40,038 nucleotides of DNA from Nitrospinota bacterium (GTDB lineage: Bacteria; Nitrospinota_A; UBA7883; JACRGQ01), in the NCBI GenBank assembly GCA_016212275.1, contig JACRGR010000072.1:1-40038 (forward strand). The letters are read 5' to 3'. Of the stretch, positions 1 through 6,736 are shown piece by piece (positions within the stretch are counted from its first letter, which is position 1; each line of letters starts with the position of its first letter). The position numbers were made by a program, and so were the translations under genes. The notes under the pieces were generated by a model, which was not told the DNA's origin, did not search any database, and worked only from the letters and a program-made list of their open reading frames with translations.

Positions 1-372
1 GGCATATTCGCGCGCGTATTTCAGCGCGAACGTTTTGGGGGTTATCTCGCCGAACACCAGCAGGATAAAGGTGCTGAAGCCGACAGCGATGGCCACGCCG
101 TGCGACTCGAAAAAGTGCAGGGCCAGCATGGTGGAAATGGCGGCCAAGGCGACATTGACCAGTTCGTTCCCGATATAAATGGATACCAGAAGTCGGCGGG
201 GCCGGTCCAACAGATCCGCGACCGTTTTTCCCGCCGCGCCATTTTTTTCGCGCAGACTGTCTATCTGCGCGCGGGTGAGGGAGAAGAACGCCACCTCCGC
301 CGCGCTGATGAACGCGGAGAGGACGAGGAGCGCGAAAAAGAGCGCGAAGCGGAAAAGAATCCAAATGTCCAT
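1..372 (-). CDS. CNNM/CorC-family (DUF21) membrane protein, 3' part missing
   Basis: The first 124 codons of a gene that runs off the left edge. The start ATG at 372 shares one base with the TAA stop of the DUF2062 gene (TAATG), so translation is probably coupled. The visible protein has a hydrophobic segment at about residues 5-27, the small motif SAAEVAFFSL at 23-32, two more hydrophobic segments at about 69-88 and 92-108, and the motif GEITPKTFALKYA at 108-120, which is characteristic of the DUF21 (CNNM) transmembrane domain. Family members are inner-membrane proteins, usually with cytosolic CBS and CorC_HlyC domains, linked to magnesium or cobalt efflux; those domains would lie outside the window. 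Annotations as hemolysin are historical. It is the last visible gene of the M16-M16-DUF2062 operon. The family call is firm; the substrate is not. Confidence 0.9.
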   Translation of the reverse strand, partial: MDIWILFRFALFFALLVLSAFISAAEVAFFSLTRAQIDSLREKNGAAGKTVADLLDRPRRLLVSIYIGNELVNVALAAISTMLALHFFESHGVAIAVGFSTFILLVFGEITPKTFALKYAREYA

Positions 373-836
373 TATTCGGCGGCCCGCGCCACGCTCTCCT
401 TCCGCGCCCGGTACGCCACCACCGCCTTGAGCACGGCGAAGTAGGAGATGACGGCGAAGACGAGGCCGAGGACGAGGCACCCCACCACGAACGGCACGCC
501 GATGACCTTTACGAGCTTGACGAATGCTTCCCAGTTGATGCTGTGCCAGTCAATGTTCACCGAGCTGATGTCGGTGCCCGTGATCAGCACGCCGAACCAC
601 AGACTCCCGCCGTACATCGGCGCGATGGTCCACGGGTTGTTCACGAACGAGGCCCCCAGCGTGACGGCGGGGCTGACCCGGAATACCCATGCCAGCGCGA
701 ACGCAAGGGCGGTGTGGGTGCCAAGGATGGGGAAGAACGCGATGAACACCCCCAGCGCGCAGGCAAAGGCTATCTTTTTCGGGTCTCCCTGCATGTCGAG
801 GATCTTCCGAAATATCCCCTTAACTTTTTCTTTCAT
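372..836 (-). CDS. DUF2062 small integral membrane protein
   Basis: A 154-residue membrane protein. The N-terminus is a short basic segment (MKEKVKGIFRKIL) followed by the stretch from about residue 18 that typifies DUF2062: KKIAFACALGVFIAFFPILG, then a hydrophobic helix, then NNPWTIAPMYGGSLWFG. A further hydrophobic segment lies near residues 110-137 and the tail is basic and cytoplasmic in character. The family is widespread and functionally unassigned; it is often found beside envelope or glycosyltransferase genes. The ATG at 836 overlaps the stop of the upstream M16 gene by four bases (ATGA), and its own stop overlaps the downstream start, so it belongs to the same operon. No function can be read from the sequence. 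Confidence 0.85.
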   Translation of the reverse strand: MKEKVKGIFRKILDMQGDPKKIAFACALGVFIAFFPILGTHTALAFALAWVFRVSPAVTLGASFVNNPWTIAPMYGGSLWFGVLITGTDISSVNIDWHSINWEAFVKLVKVIGVPFVVGCLVLGLVFAVISYFAVLKAVVAYRARKESVARAAE

Positions 837-2248
837 CGCGCCTCTATTGTAATGGGAGTGATCTTTCCGAATTCCGCCAGCTTGCCGTCTACCTTTTTCG
901 CGTTCCCCACCGCGATGATCACCATGCGGTCCGGGTGCAGGTATTTTTTCGCCGCCGCGCGCGCCTGGTCAAGGGTGATGGCGTCTATCCGCGCCCGGAA
1001 TGTTTCCAGATAGTCCTTCGGCATGCGGTAATACTCAATCCACAGGTAGCGTCCCAGCACGTCGGCGTTCTTGTCGAACGCGAATATGAACGAGTTGATG
1101 ATCGCCTCCTTGGCCTGTTGCAGTTCCTCCGGGGTGATCCCTTTTTCGATCACGTCGTTCATCTGTTGCCGCGAAATGGAGATGAATTCGCCCGTGCTTT
1201 CCGTCTTGGTCTCGCCGCCCAGGATGAACGCGCCTTTTTCGCTGTCGCCGCCGCTAAAATACGACCACACCGCGTATGCCAACCCGCGCTTGGTGCGCAC
1301 CTCTTTCATCAGCCGGGACGAAAAGCCGCCCCCGCCGAGGATGTAGTTCATCACGCGGGCCGCGTCGAAATCCGGGTCCTTCCGGCTAATGCCGATATGC
1401 CCCATGCGCAAGGCGGTCTGCGGCAGGTCTTTGTCCAGCAGGTACACGCCCGGCTTGACCTTATCCTCGACCTTCGGGATTGGTGGGAATTTTTTGGCGG
1501 CGGGTTTGAAGTCCGCGAACATCTTTTCAAAGCGGGCGGTCATTTCCTTCGGGTCGAAGTCCCCCGCGATGCCGATGACGAAGCTCTCCGGCCCGACGTG
1601 GCCGCGGTAAAAAGCCCGGCAGTCCTCCACGGTGATCCGCTCCACCGTTTCGGGTGTGGGCGTTTGCCCGAATGGGTGGCCGCGGAACACCGCCTTCAGG
1701 AACTCGCGCTCCACGAGCGCGTCCGGCTCGTCGTATTCGCGGCGCAGGGCTTCCTTCATCTGGTCTTTTAGGGTGGCAAAGCGTTTTTCATCGAACGCCG
1801 GGTTTTTGATCGCATCGGCGAAGAGGGCCAGCCCTTCATCAATATCTTTGGAGAGCACTTTCAGGCCGATGGTTCCGGATTCCGCCCCGATGGAGGTTTC
1901 CATCTGCGCGCCGATGAACGCCAGCCGCTCGTCCATATCGCCCGGGGCCACGGTCTTCGTCCCGCCGGAGCGCCACAGGTGGCCGGTGATCGAGGCCAAG
2001 CCGGATTTTTCCGCCGGTTCCCATGCGGAACCGATGCGCACGAGGCTGGCGATCTCCACCAGCGGCAGTTCGTGGTCCTCCAGCATGTGGAGCACCATGC
2101 CGTTCTTCAGCGCCACGCGCACCGTTTTGGGCGGTTTGAAGTCCAGCGTGGGGTATTTGATGTCGGCGTGGTTTTGCGCCGTTTCCGCATACGCCGCGAA
2201 CGGGAGGCATACCAAGAACGCGAGCAACAGGATTAACCGTTTTGTCAT
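833..2248 (-). CDS. M16 family protein lacking the zinc site (non-catalytic partner)
   Basis: A 471-residue exported M16 (pitrilysin/processing-peptidase) homologue with an N-terminal signal peptide (basic MTKR, hydrophobic core, AYA before residue 22). Where catalytic M16 proteins carry HxxEH, this one reads SGLASITGHLWRSGG, with no zinc-binding pair. The second half keeps the family features: a GGGGFSSRL turn and the RTKRGLAYAVWSYF segment that holds the conserved Arg/Tyr used for substrate binding in non-catalytic subunits. In bacteria such proteins commonly pair with a neighbouring active M16 protein to close one peptidase chamber. That active protein is encoded immediately upstream, overlapping by four bases (ATGA at 2248-2245). 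Site of action is inferred to be the periplasm; the substrate is unknown. Confidence 0.88.
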   Translation of the reverse strand: MTKRLILLLAFLVCLPFAAYAETAQNHADIKYPTLDFKPPKTVRVALKNGMVLHMLEDHELPLVEIASLVRIGSAWEPAEKSGLASITGHLWRSGGTKTVAPGDMDERLAFIGAQMETSIGAESGTIGLKVLSKDIDEGLALFADAIKNPAFDEKRFATLKDQMKEALRREYDEPDALVEREFLKAVFRGHPFGQTPTPETVERITVEDCRAFYRGHVGPESFVIGIAGDFDPKEMTARFEKMFADFKPAAKKFPPIPKVEDKVKPGVYLLDKDLPQTALRMGHIGISRKDPDFDAARVMNYILGGGGFSSRLMKEVRTKRGLAYAVWSYFSGGDSEKGAFILGGETKTESTGEFISISRQQMNDVIEKGITPEELQQAKEAIINSFIFAFDKNADVLGRYLWIEYYRMPKDYLETFRARIDAITLDQARAAAKKYLHPDRMVIIAVGNAKKVDGKLAEFGKITPITIEAR

Positions 2249-3771
2249 TTCGGTTCCGCCTTTTTGAGCTGTGTGAGCGTGGCGACCGTCCGGTTGCTTT
2301 TAACAAAATACTTTTTCGCGGCGGCCATCACGTTTTCCGGCGTTACTTTTTTCAACTCTTCGCCGTACCGTTCCAGCCAGCGCCAGTCGTCGAAGATGAT
2401 CTGGTATTCGGAGAGATAGTGCGCCAGCCCGGAATTGGACTGGAGCTTGCGGATGAAGTCCGCCTCCATGTTGTTTACCACCTTTTGCATCTCGCGCGGG
2501 GTGAGCGGCTCGGTTTTCAGCCGTTCCAGTTCGGCGTACACCGCCTGTTCCACCTCCGCGATGGTGTGCGGCGCGCGCGGGATGGCCTGGATGATATACA
2601 GGTTCGGATAGCGCATCCCCGGCACCTCGTACGCGCCGATATCCGCCACCAGTCCTTTTTCCAGCACCAGCGATTTGTACAGCCGCGAGGTGCGCCCCTC
2701 GGCGAGGATGGTGTTGATCACGTCGAACACATAATCGTCGCGGTGGGGAAGGGCGGGCTTGTGAAACCCGATCATCACCTGCGGGTTGGCGTCGAACTCC
2801 ACCTCTATGCGCCGCTCGCCGTCTTGTGGCGGTTCCACGGTGGCGATGCGCGGCGGTATCGCCTGCGGGGGGATGTCGCCAAAATACTCCTTCATGGTCT
2901 GGTACACTTGGTCCGGGTCCAAGTCCCCAACAATGCAGGCCACCATGTTGTTCGGCGAGTAGTAGGTCTTTAAAAACGATTTCACATCGTCGAGCGGCAT
3001 GTAGTCAATATCCGTTTCCCACCCGATGACCGGCACGCCGTACGGGTGTGCCGGGAAAGCGGCGGCCATGAATTGCTCGTATAGTCTTCCGTCGGGCGAG
3101 TTATCCACGCTCCTTCGGCGCTCTTCCATAATCACGTCGCGCTCGGAATAATATTCCCGCAATACGGGCGAACGCAGGCGGTCCGATTCCATCCATGCCC
3201 ACAGTTCAAATTTGTTCGCGGGGAGCTTGATAAGGTAGGTGGTGGTGTCTTTCGCGGTGAAGGCGTTGAAGCCGGAGCCGCCGTTGCGCTGGTAAATCTC
3301 GCTTATTTCGTCTTCCTTGATGAACTCGCGTTGCGCGTCCATCTCCTTTTTCAGTTGTTCTTTCAGCGCTGTTAGCTTCGCCGCGTCCGCCTTGTCCCCT
3401 TTGCGTTTTTCACGGTCGTACTCCGCCCCGGTGCGCTCCACGGCTTCCATCAGAACCTTTTCTTTGGCGAAATCGGAAGTGCCGATGCGTTCGCTCCCCT
3501 TGAAGAGCATGTGTTCCAGGATGTGCGCCACGCCGGATTCCCCCCGGTTTTCGTCCACCCCGCCCACGAGGAACCGGATATAGGCCGAAAAGGTAGGGGA
3601 ACCGGAACGGCGCAGGACCAGTATCCGCATTCCGTTGTCGAGGCGGTACTCCTTCACCCGCTTTTCAAGCGAAACCTCGCCCCACGAGTTGGCGCATAGG
3701 GCGGTGGAGACGAGCAAAAGTGCCAAAATCAACCGGTTAAAGGCCGGAAACGTACCGTTGTCTTTTTTCAA
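2245..3771 (-). CDS. Zinc-dependent M16 peptidase (catalytic)
   Basis: A 508-residue periplasmic metallopeptidase. It starts at TTG 3771, the first start codon after an in-frame TAA, with AGGAG about 14 bases upstream, a long spacing. Residues 1-30 form a signal peptide. The zinc motif is HILEH at 83-87 within GVAHILEHMLFKGS. The third zinc ligand is probably the glutamate in VIMEE near 216. The gap between these is longer than usual because of a charged, helical insertion at about 108-160 (many K/E/R), which is seen in some exported M16 enzymes. The C-terminal half has the M16 fold with ILAEGRTSRLYKSLV. It is the first gene of the operon and overlaps the non-catalytic partner, so a heterodimer is likely. 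Confidence 0.92.
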   Translation of the reverse strand: MKKDNGTFPAFNRLILALLLVSTALCANSWGEVSLEKRVKEYRLDNGMRILVLRRSGSPTFSAYIRFLVGGVDENRGESGVAHILEHMLFKGSERIGTSDFAKEKVLMEAVERTGAEYDREKRKGDKADAAKLTALKEQLKKEMDAQREFIKEDEISEIYQRNGGSGFNAFTAKDTTTYLIKLPANKFELWAWMESDRLRSPVLREYYSERDVIMEERRRSVDNSPDGRLYEQFMAAAFPAHPYGVPVIGWETDIDYMPLDDVKSFLKTYYSPNNMVACIVGDLDPDQVYQTMKEYFGDIPPQAIPPRIATVEPPQDGERRIEVEFDANPQVMIGFHKPALPHRDDYVFDVINTILAEGRTSRLYKSLVLEKGLVADIGAYEVPGMRYPNLYIIQAIPRAPHTIAEVEQAVYAELERLKTEPLTPREMQKVVNNMEADFIRKLQSNSGLAHYLSEYQIIFDDWRWLERYGEELKKVTPENVMAAAKKYFVKSNRTVATLTQLKKAEPK

Positions 3772-3808
3772 TTCGTGTTATTGCTCTCCTGATACTTTCA
3801 GACGGGTA

Positions 3809-3837
3809 ATTTTAGCCACCCCTTGAAAATATGTCAA
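3809..3837 (-). promoter_or_regulatory. Sigma70-type promoter of the M16 operon
   Basis: On the minus strand TTGACA (3837-3832) is followed after exactly 17 bases by TAAAAT (3814-3809), a perfect -35 and a 5/6 match at -10. Transcription would begin near 3802 and give a leader of about 30 bases before the TTG start at 3771. The region 3772-3871 is divergent with the Hpt-STAS gene, for which no comparable promoter is seen. Confidence 0.75.
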
Positions 3838-3871
3838 ACTTTCGTGTTCTATGTTGTAGAATGTCAAAAAA

Positions 3872-4645
3872 ATGGAACAGGAAGAATTATTTAAAGAGTA
3901 CCTGCTGGATGCCGAGGAACACCTCGAGATAATCGAGTCCACCGTGCTGAACTTGGAGCGGGAGCTGACCGCGGACGAGATTAACAAGTTGTTCCGTTCA
4001 TTCCACACGCTAAAAGGGAACGCCGCCATCATCGGCTTTGCCGAGATCCGGGACTTGAGCCACGAGGTGGAAGGAATGATCGGGGAGGTGCGGGCCGGCG
4101 CGTTCAGCATTACAAAGGACGTTGCGGACCTGATACTCGCCTGTGTTGACACGATAAAGCGTATCCACTCTTCCATAACATCACATGGGGAAAAGCCCGA
4201 CCACACGGGACTGGTTAAATTGATCAAGGGAGTGCGCGAGAGGGGTAAGAAAAAGCCCCAAGCCGCGGCCCCGGCGGCTAGTGCGCCGGGGATTCAGGCA
4301 AAGACCTCCATGGTTGTCAAAACAATAGAGAACATGGCGATATTCGAGGTCCCCACCCAGTTCGAGGGGAACTTTTCGCAGGACGTTCTTGCGCTTGTTT
4401 CTTCCATGCGGGGCAGGGGGGTATTGCGGTTCGTGTTCGATTTCAACGCCACATCGGGCATCTCGAAGGAGAACGCCCAAAGTTTCCTCGAGGCCAAGAT
4501 GGTCATCGAGCAAAACGGCGGCCAGGTGGCCGTGTGCCGGATGTCGGCCCTCATTCAAAAGGTATTTACCGGCAATTTTGGCAACACGGCGCTCAAGCCG
4601 GTGGCCACGCTCCGCGACGCGCTCAAAGCCCTCAACGCGATCTAG
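3872..4645 (+). CDS. Hpt-STAS fusion protein
   Basis: A 257-residue soluble protein. Residues 1-110 are a histidine phosphotransfer (Hpt) domain with the phosphorylation site SFHTLKGNAAIIGF; His45 is intact. After an Ala/Pro-rich linker (about 127-145), residues 147-257 look like a STAS domain: a beta strand LRFVFDFNA, then a helix and strand FLEAKMVIEQNGGQVAVC and a closing helix. The serine motif (DSSG) that anti-anti-sigma STAS domains phosphorylate is not recognisable; TSGISKEN occupies that place. The gene stands alone, divergent from the M16 operon. No Shine-Dalgarno sequence is evident, and a TAGAAT box at 3857-3862 would place the transcript start almost at the ATG, so a leaderless mRNA is possible. 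The Hpt call is firm, STAS likely, and the signalling partner unknown; the CheA at 8656-11787 is one candidate. Confidence 0.85.
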   Translation: MEQEELFKEYLLDAEEHLEIIESTVLNLERELTADEINKLFRSFHTLKGNAAIIGFAEIRDLSHEVEGMIGEVRAGAFSITKDVADLILACVDTIKRIHSSITSHGEKPDHTGLVKLIKGVRERGKKKPQAAAPAASAPGIQAKTSMVVKTIENMAIFEVPTQFEGNFSQDVLALVSSMRGRGVLRFVFDFNATSGISKENAQSFLEAKMVIEQNGGQVAVCRMSALIQKVFTGNFGNTALKPVATLRDALKALNAI

Positions 4646-4662
4646 CGCTTTTCAAAAAGCGC
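4645..4662. terminator. Hairpin at the end of the Hpt-STAS gene
   Basis: GCGCTTTT and AAAAGCGC form an 8-base inverted repeat separated by two bases, beginning on the last base of the stop codon. No T-tract follows on either strand, so it may stabilise the 3' end rather than act as a strong intrinsic terminator. The remaining bases to 4746, between two convergent genes, show no other signal. Confidence 0.4.
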
Positions 4663-4746
4663 GAAAACGACGTCGCGTATTATGGTATTTCCAAATTATC
4701 AAAATTGCTCCGCGTTCGGACATTTGGTGAAGGCGCCATCAGTGAG

Positions 4747-5250
4747 TTACAAATAATCTTTCTTATAGCGGATGTAGTTCCCCGCGGAGACAAGCAGTTT
4801 GGCCCGTTCCTCCGGCGTCAACTGCCGCACCGGTTTCGCGGGAGCGCCGATAGCCAGCCAGCCTGAGGGTATCTTCTTTCCCTCCGTCACCAGCGCACCC
4901 GCGCCGATAACGCAATCCGATTCCACCTCCGCGCCGTCCAATATGATCGCGCCCATCCCGATGAGCACCCGCGAGCGGATGGTGCATCCGTGGAGCGTGA
5001 CCGAGTGGCCCACCGTGATGTCGTCTTCCAGCGCCGTGGGGTGTGTGTCGTGCGTCACATGGACGATGCATCCGTCCTGAATGTTCGTGCGTTTGCCGAT
5101 GCGGATGTAGTTCACGTCGCCGCGCACCACCGCGTTGAACCAGATGCTGGAATCCTCGCCCACCACCACATCGCCGATCACCTGCGCGGAATCCTCGATG
5201 AACGCCGTGGGGTGGATTGTGGGCAAAACGCCCTTGTATGGTTTTATCAT
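4747..5250 (-). CDS. Gamma-carbonic anhydrase-like hexapeptide protein (YrdA/PaaY type)
   Basis: A 167-residue left-handed beta-helix protein. I place the start at ATG 5250 (MIKPYKGVLP) because GAGGAA lies six bases upstream; a longer frame reaching 5310 would begin inside the hairpin cluster. Repeating hexapeptides run through most of the chain (VIGDVVVGEDSSIW, NAVVRGDVNYIRIGKRTNIQDGC). The three metal-ligand histidines of the gamma class are in place: IVHV, then GHSVTLHG. Family members bind zinc or iron at trimer interfaces; some hydrate CO2, others have no measured activity or act as CoA thioesterases. The tail NYIRYKKDYL is typical. It follows the FlaG-like gene on the same strand but is separated from it by hairpins, so it may be its own unit. 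Confidence 0.88.
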   Translation of the reverse strand: MIKPYKGVLPTIHPTAFIEDSAQVIGDVVVGEDSSIWFNAVVRGDVNYIRIGKRTNIQDGCIVHVTHDTHPTALEDDITVGHSVTLHGCTIRSRVLIGMGAIILDGAEVESDCVIGAGALVTEGKKIPSGWLAIGAPAKPVRQLTPEERAKLLVSAGNYIRYKKDYL

Positions 5251-5283
5251 TGATTTCCTCCAGAGTCCGAAAAAGGGAATGCC

Positions 5284-5347
5284 ATGCCCGTGAAAACGGG
5301 CATCCAGCATGGCCGCGGTGCGGCCATCGCGGACAGGAGTGTCCGCG
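5284..5347. repeat. Three contiguous 8-bp hairpins (dispersed-repeat type)
   Basis: Three perfect inverted repeats lie side by side: 5284-5303 (ATGCCCGT stem, GAAA loop), 5309-5327 (ATGGCCGC stem, GGT loop) and 5328-5347 (CGCGGACA stem, GGAG loop). Gaps between them are five and zero bases. They sit between the 3' end of the FlaG-like gene and the start of the carbonic anhydrase-like gene. From memory, very similar hairpin cores recur in intergenic DNA of many proteobacterial genomes. The role (mRNA 3'-end protection, termination, or a REP-like element) cannot be told from one copy. Confidence 0.7.
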
Positions 5348-5379
5348 CCACCAAGTATTGAATATAGCCGAAGGGTTTT

Positions 5380-5730
5380 TCAGGCCTTACGGTCAATGAA
5401 CCGGGCAACCACCTTGTTATACGCCCGCTTGAAGGCCTGGTACGCCTTTGTGGGGATTTCCTTGACCTCGCGCCGGGTTTCAATGTCGCGTACCTTAACC
5501 ACCACGTCATGCTCCGAGTCTACCGTATAGCGGTACTGGTTTCCAGCGCGGGGGAGGTTGTAGTCCGGTTTTTCGGTTTTTACCGGTTCAGTGTCCTTTT
5601 TGTGGACATCCACATAGTCAACCGGGGACGTTTTTGCCGCTGGAGGGCTTTCCACCTTGGGGTGTACTTGCTCCTTGACGATTTGAGTGTTCAAATCAAG
5701 AGTTGCAAAATCAACACCTTTAATGCTCAT
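5380..5730 (-). CDS. FlaG-like protein
   Basis: A 116-residue protein. The C-terminal half (about residues 65-112) reads NQYRYTVDSEHDVVVKVRD followed by IETRREVKEIP, matching the FlaG pattern of a strand, a valine-rich strand, a D.ET..V...IP turn and a closing helix. The N-terminal half is polar, rich in Lys, Pro and Val, and probably disordered, as in other FlaG proteins. FlaG proteins act in flagellar filament assembly or length control. Support for that role here is a perfect sigma28 -10 box 33 bases upstream. AGGTG lies about 11 bases before the ATG. No other flagellar gene is in the window. Three hairpins follow the stop codon. Confidence 0.65.
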   Translation of the reverse strand: MSIKGVDFATLDLNTQIVKEQVHPKVESPPAAKTSPVDYVDVHKKDTEPVKTEKPDYNLPRAGNQYRYTVDSEHDVVVKVRDIETRREVKEIPTKAYQAFKRAYNKVVARFIDRKA

Positions 5731-5762
5731 AGCTATTTTTCACCTGTATTCTTGCACCTGTC

Positions 5763-5789
5763 TTATCGGCATGGGGGACTACGAAAATA
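5763..5789 (-). promoter_or_regulatory. Sigma28 (FliA)-type promoter upstream of the FlaG-like gene
   Basis: On the minus strand GCCGATAA (5770-5763) is an exact match to the FliA -10 consensus. Eleven bases upstream is TATTTTCG (5789-5782), a poor match to TAAAGTTT. The predicted transcript starts about 25-30 bases before the ATG at 5730. The gene's resemblance to FlaG makes the match more credible than it would be alone. Confidence 0.55.
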
Positions 5790-5793
5790 AGCC

Positions 5794-5823
5794 TTCATTT
5801 CGGCACGAAAATTGAACTATAAT
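5794..5823 (+). promoter_or_regulatory. Probable promoter of the PAP2 phosphatase gene
   Basis: An exact TATAAT at 5818-5823 with a weak -35 (TTCATT at 5794-5799, 18-base spacer). The predicted start is near 5830, giving a leader of about 23 bases that carries AAAGGAA five bases before the ATG at 5853. It lies back to back with the sigma28-like box of the divergent FlaG-like gene. Confidence 0.5.
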
Positions 5824-5852
5824 CTGCGACTCATTTTGCCGAAAGGAATACG

Positions 5853-6692
5853 ATGTATTTTCGATTGCTTGCGTTTGCTCTGACCGTGCTTATCGGGACA
5901 GGCTCTGCCTTTGCCGAATCCTCCAAGGAACCGGACGGCGACGAGCCTATCCGCTACACAATAGATAACAAGGCGTACTGGAAAAGCTACGCCTCGGATG
6001 GCCTGAACCTCATCACCGCTCCCGCGCGGTGGGACTCGCAGGATTGGCTGACGGCGGGGACAGTGATAGGGGTGACGGGCGGACTGTACATTTTCGATGC
6101 GCGGCTACAAAACTGGGTGCAGACCAACCGCACGCAAGGGAGCAACGATGTGGCGACCATCTTCAAATCCGCCGGGGACGAGCTGTATGTGTTTCCGGGA
6201 CTGGCGTTGTTGTACCTGTATGGCGAAGGGACGGACAGCGAACAGGCGCGCCGGACGACCCTTTTAAGCCTGCAAAGCTGGTTTTATTCCAGTGTCCTCA
6301 CCTTGGGGGTGAAGAACGTGGCGCATCGGCACCGCCCGAATACCGGCGATCCGTATGACTCGTGGGACGGCCCCCGCACCTCCAGTTCCAATGTATCGTT
6401 CCCGTCCGGCCACGCTTCCACCGCATGGTCGGTCGCCACGGTCATCGCAAACGAATACGGCGAAGTGGCCGCGGTTCCGCCGGTGGCCTATACGGTGGCA
6501 ACGCTTGTTTCGCTCTCGCGTGTGAACGATAACGACCATTGGGCCTCCGATGTGTTCTTCAGTTCCGCCAGCGGCTATTTCATCGGCAAGGCGCTTACGA
6601 CGTGGCACCGCCAGGATTCCTACGGGAGCCTGAACGTCCTGCCGCTATTCGATGGGCGGAGCGCCTACCTGCTCGTCACCTACACGTTTTAA
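5853..6692 (+). CDS. Periplasmic PAP2 superfamily phosphatase
   Basis: A 279-residue acid-phosphatase-like enzyme. Residues 1-21 are a signal peptide ending AFA. All three PAP2 signature blocks are present: KNVAHRHRP (K-x6-RP), SFPSGHASTA (PSGH) and SRVNDNDHWASD (SR-x5-H-x3-D), whose histidines form and resolve the phospho-enzyme. Hydrophobic stretches between them suggest membrane association, as in lipid phosphatases such as PgpB or undecaprenyl-diphosphate phosphatases; soluble class A acid phosphatases share the motifs. The long segment before the first motif (about 150 residues) contains the hydrophobic run LTAGTVIGVTGGLYIF. It is monocistronic, convergent with malic enzyme across 44 bases. 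The fold and catalysis are secure; whether the substrate is a lipid phosphate is inference. Confidence 0.88.
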   Translation: MYFRLLAFALTVLIGTGSAFAESSKEPDGDEPIRYTIDNKAYWKSYASDGLNLITAPARWDSQDWLTAGTVIGVTGGLYIFDARLQNWVQTNRTQGSNDVATIFKSAGDELYVFPGLALLYLYGEGTDSEQARRTTLLSLQSWFYSSVLTLGVKNVAHRHRPNTGDPYDSWDGPRTSSSNVSFPSGHASTAWSVATVIANEYGEVAAVPPVAYTVATLVSLSRVNDNDHWASDVFFSSASGYFIGKALTTWHRQDSYGSLNVLPLFDGRSAYLLVTYTF

Positions 6693-6704
6693 TTATCGCT
6701 AGCG

Positions 6705-6718
6705 GCCCCGGCAGGGGC
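6705..6718. terminator. GC-rich hairpin between convergent genes
   Basis: GCCCC, a GGCA loop and GGGGC form a 5-bp stem in the 44-base gap between the PAP2 gene and malic enzyme. Only short T runs are near it (TTT at 6721-6723 on the plus side), so it is a weak candidate for a bidirectional terminator. Confidence 0.3.
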
Positions 6719-6736
6719 GATTTCAATCGTGCCTGC

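Noticed and set aside
4747..5310. Longer form of the carbonic anhydrase-like protein starting at 5310
   Set aside because: The 20 extra residues come from the hairpin cluster and are not family-like; GAGGAA precedes ATG 5250.
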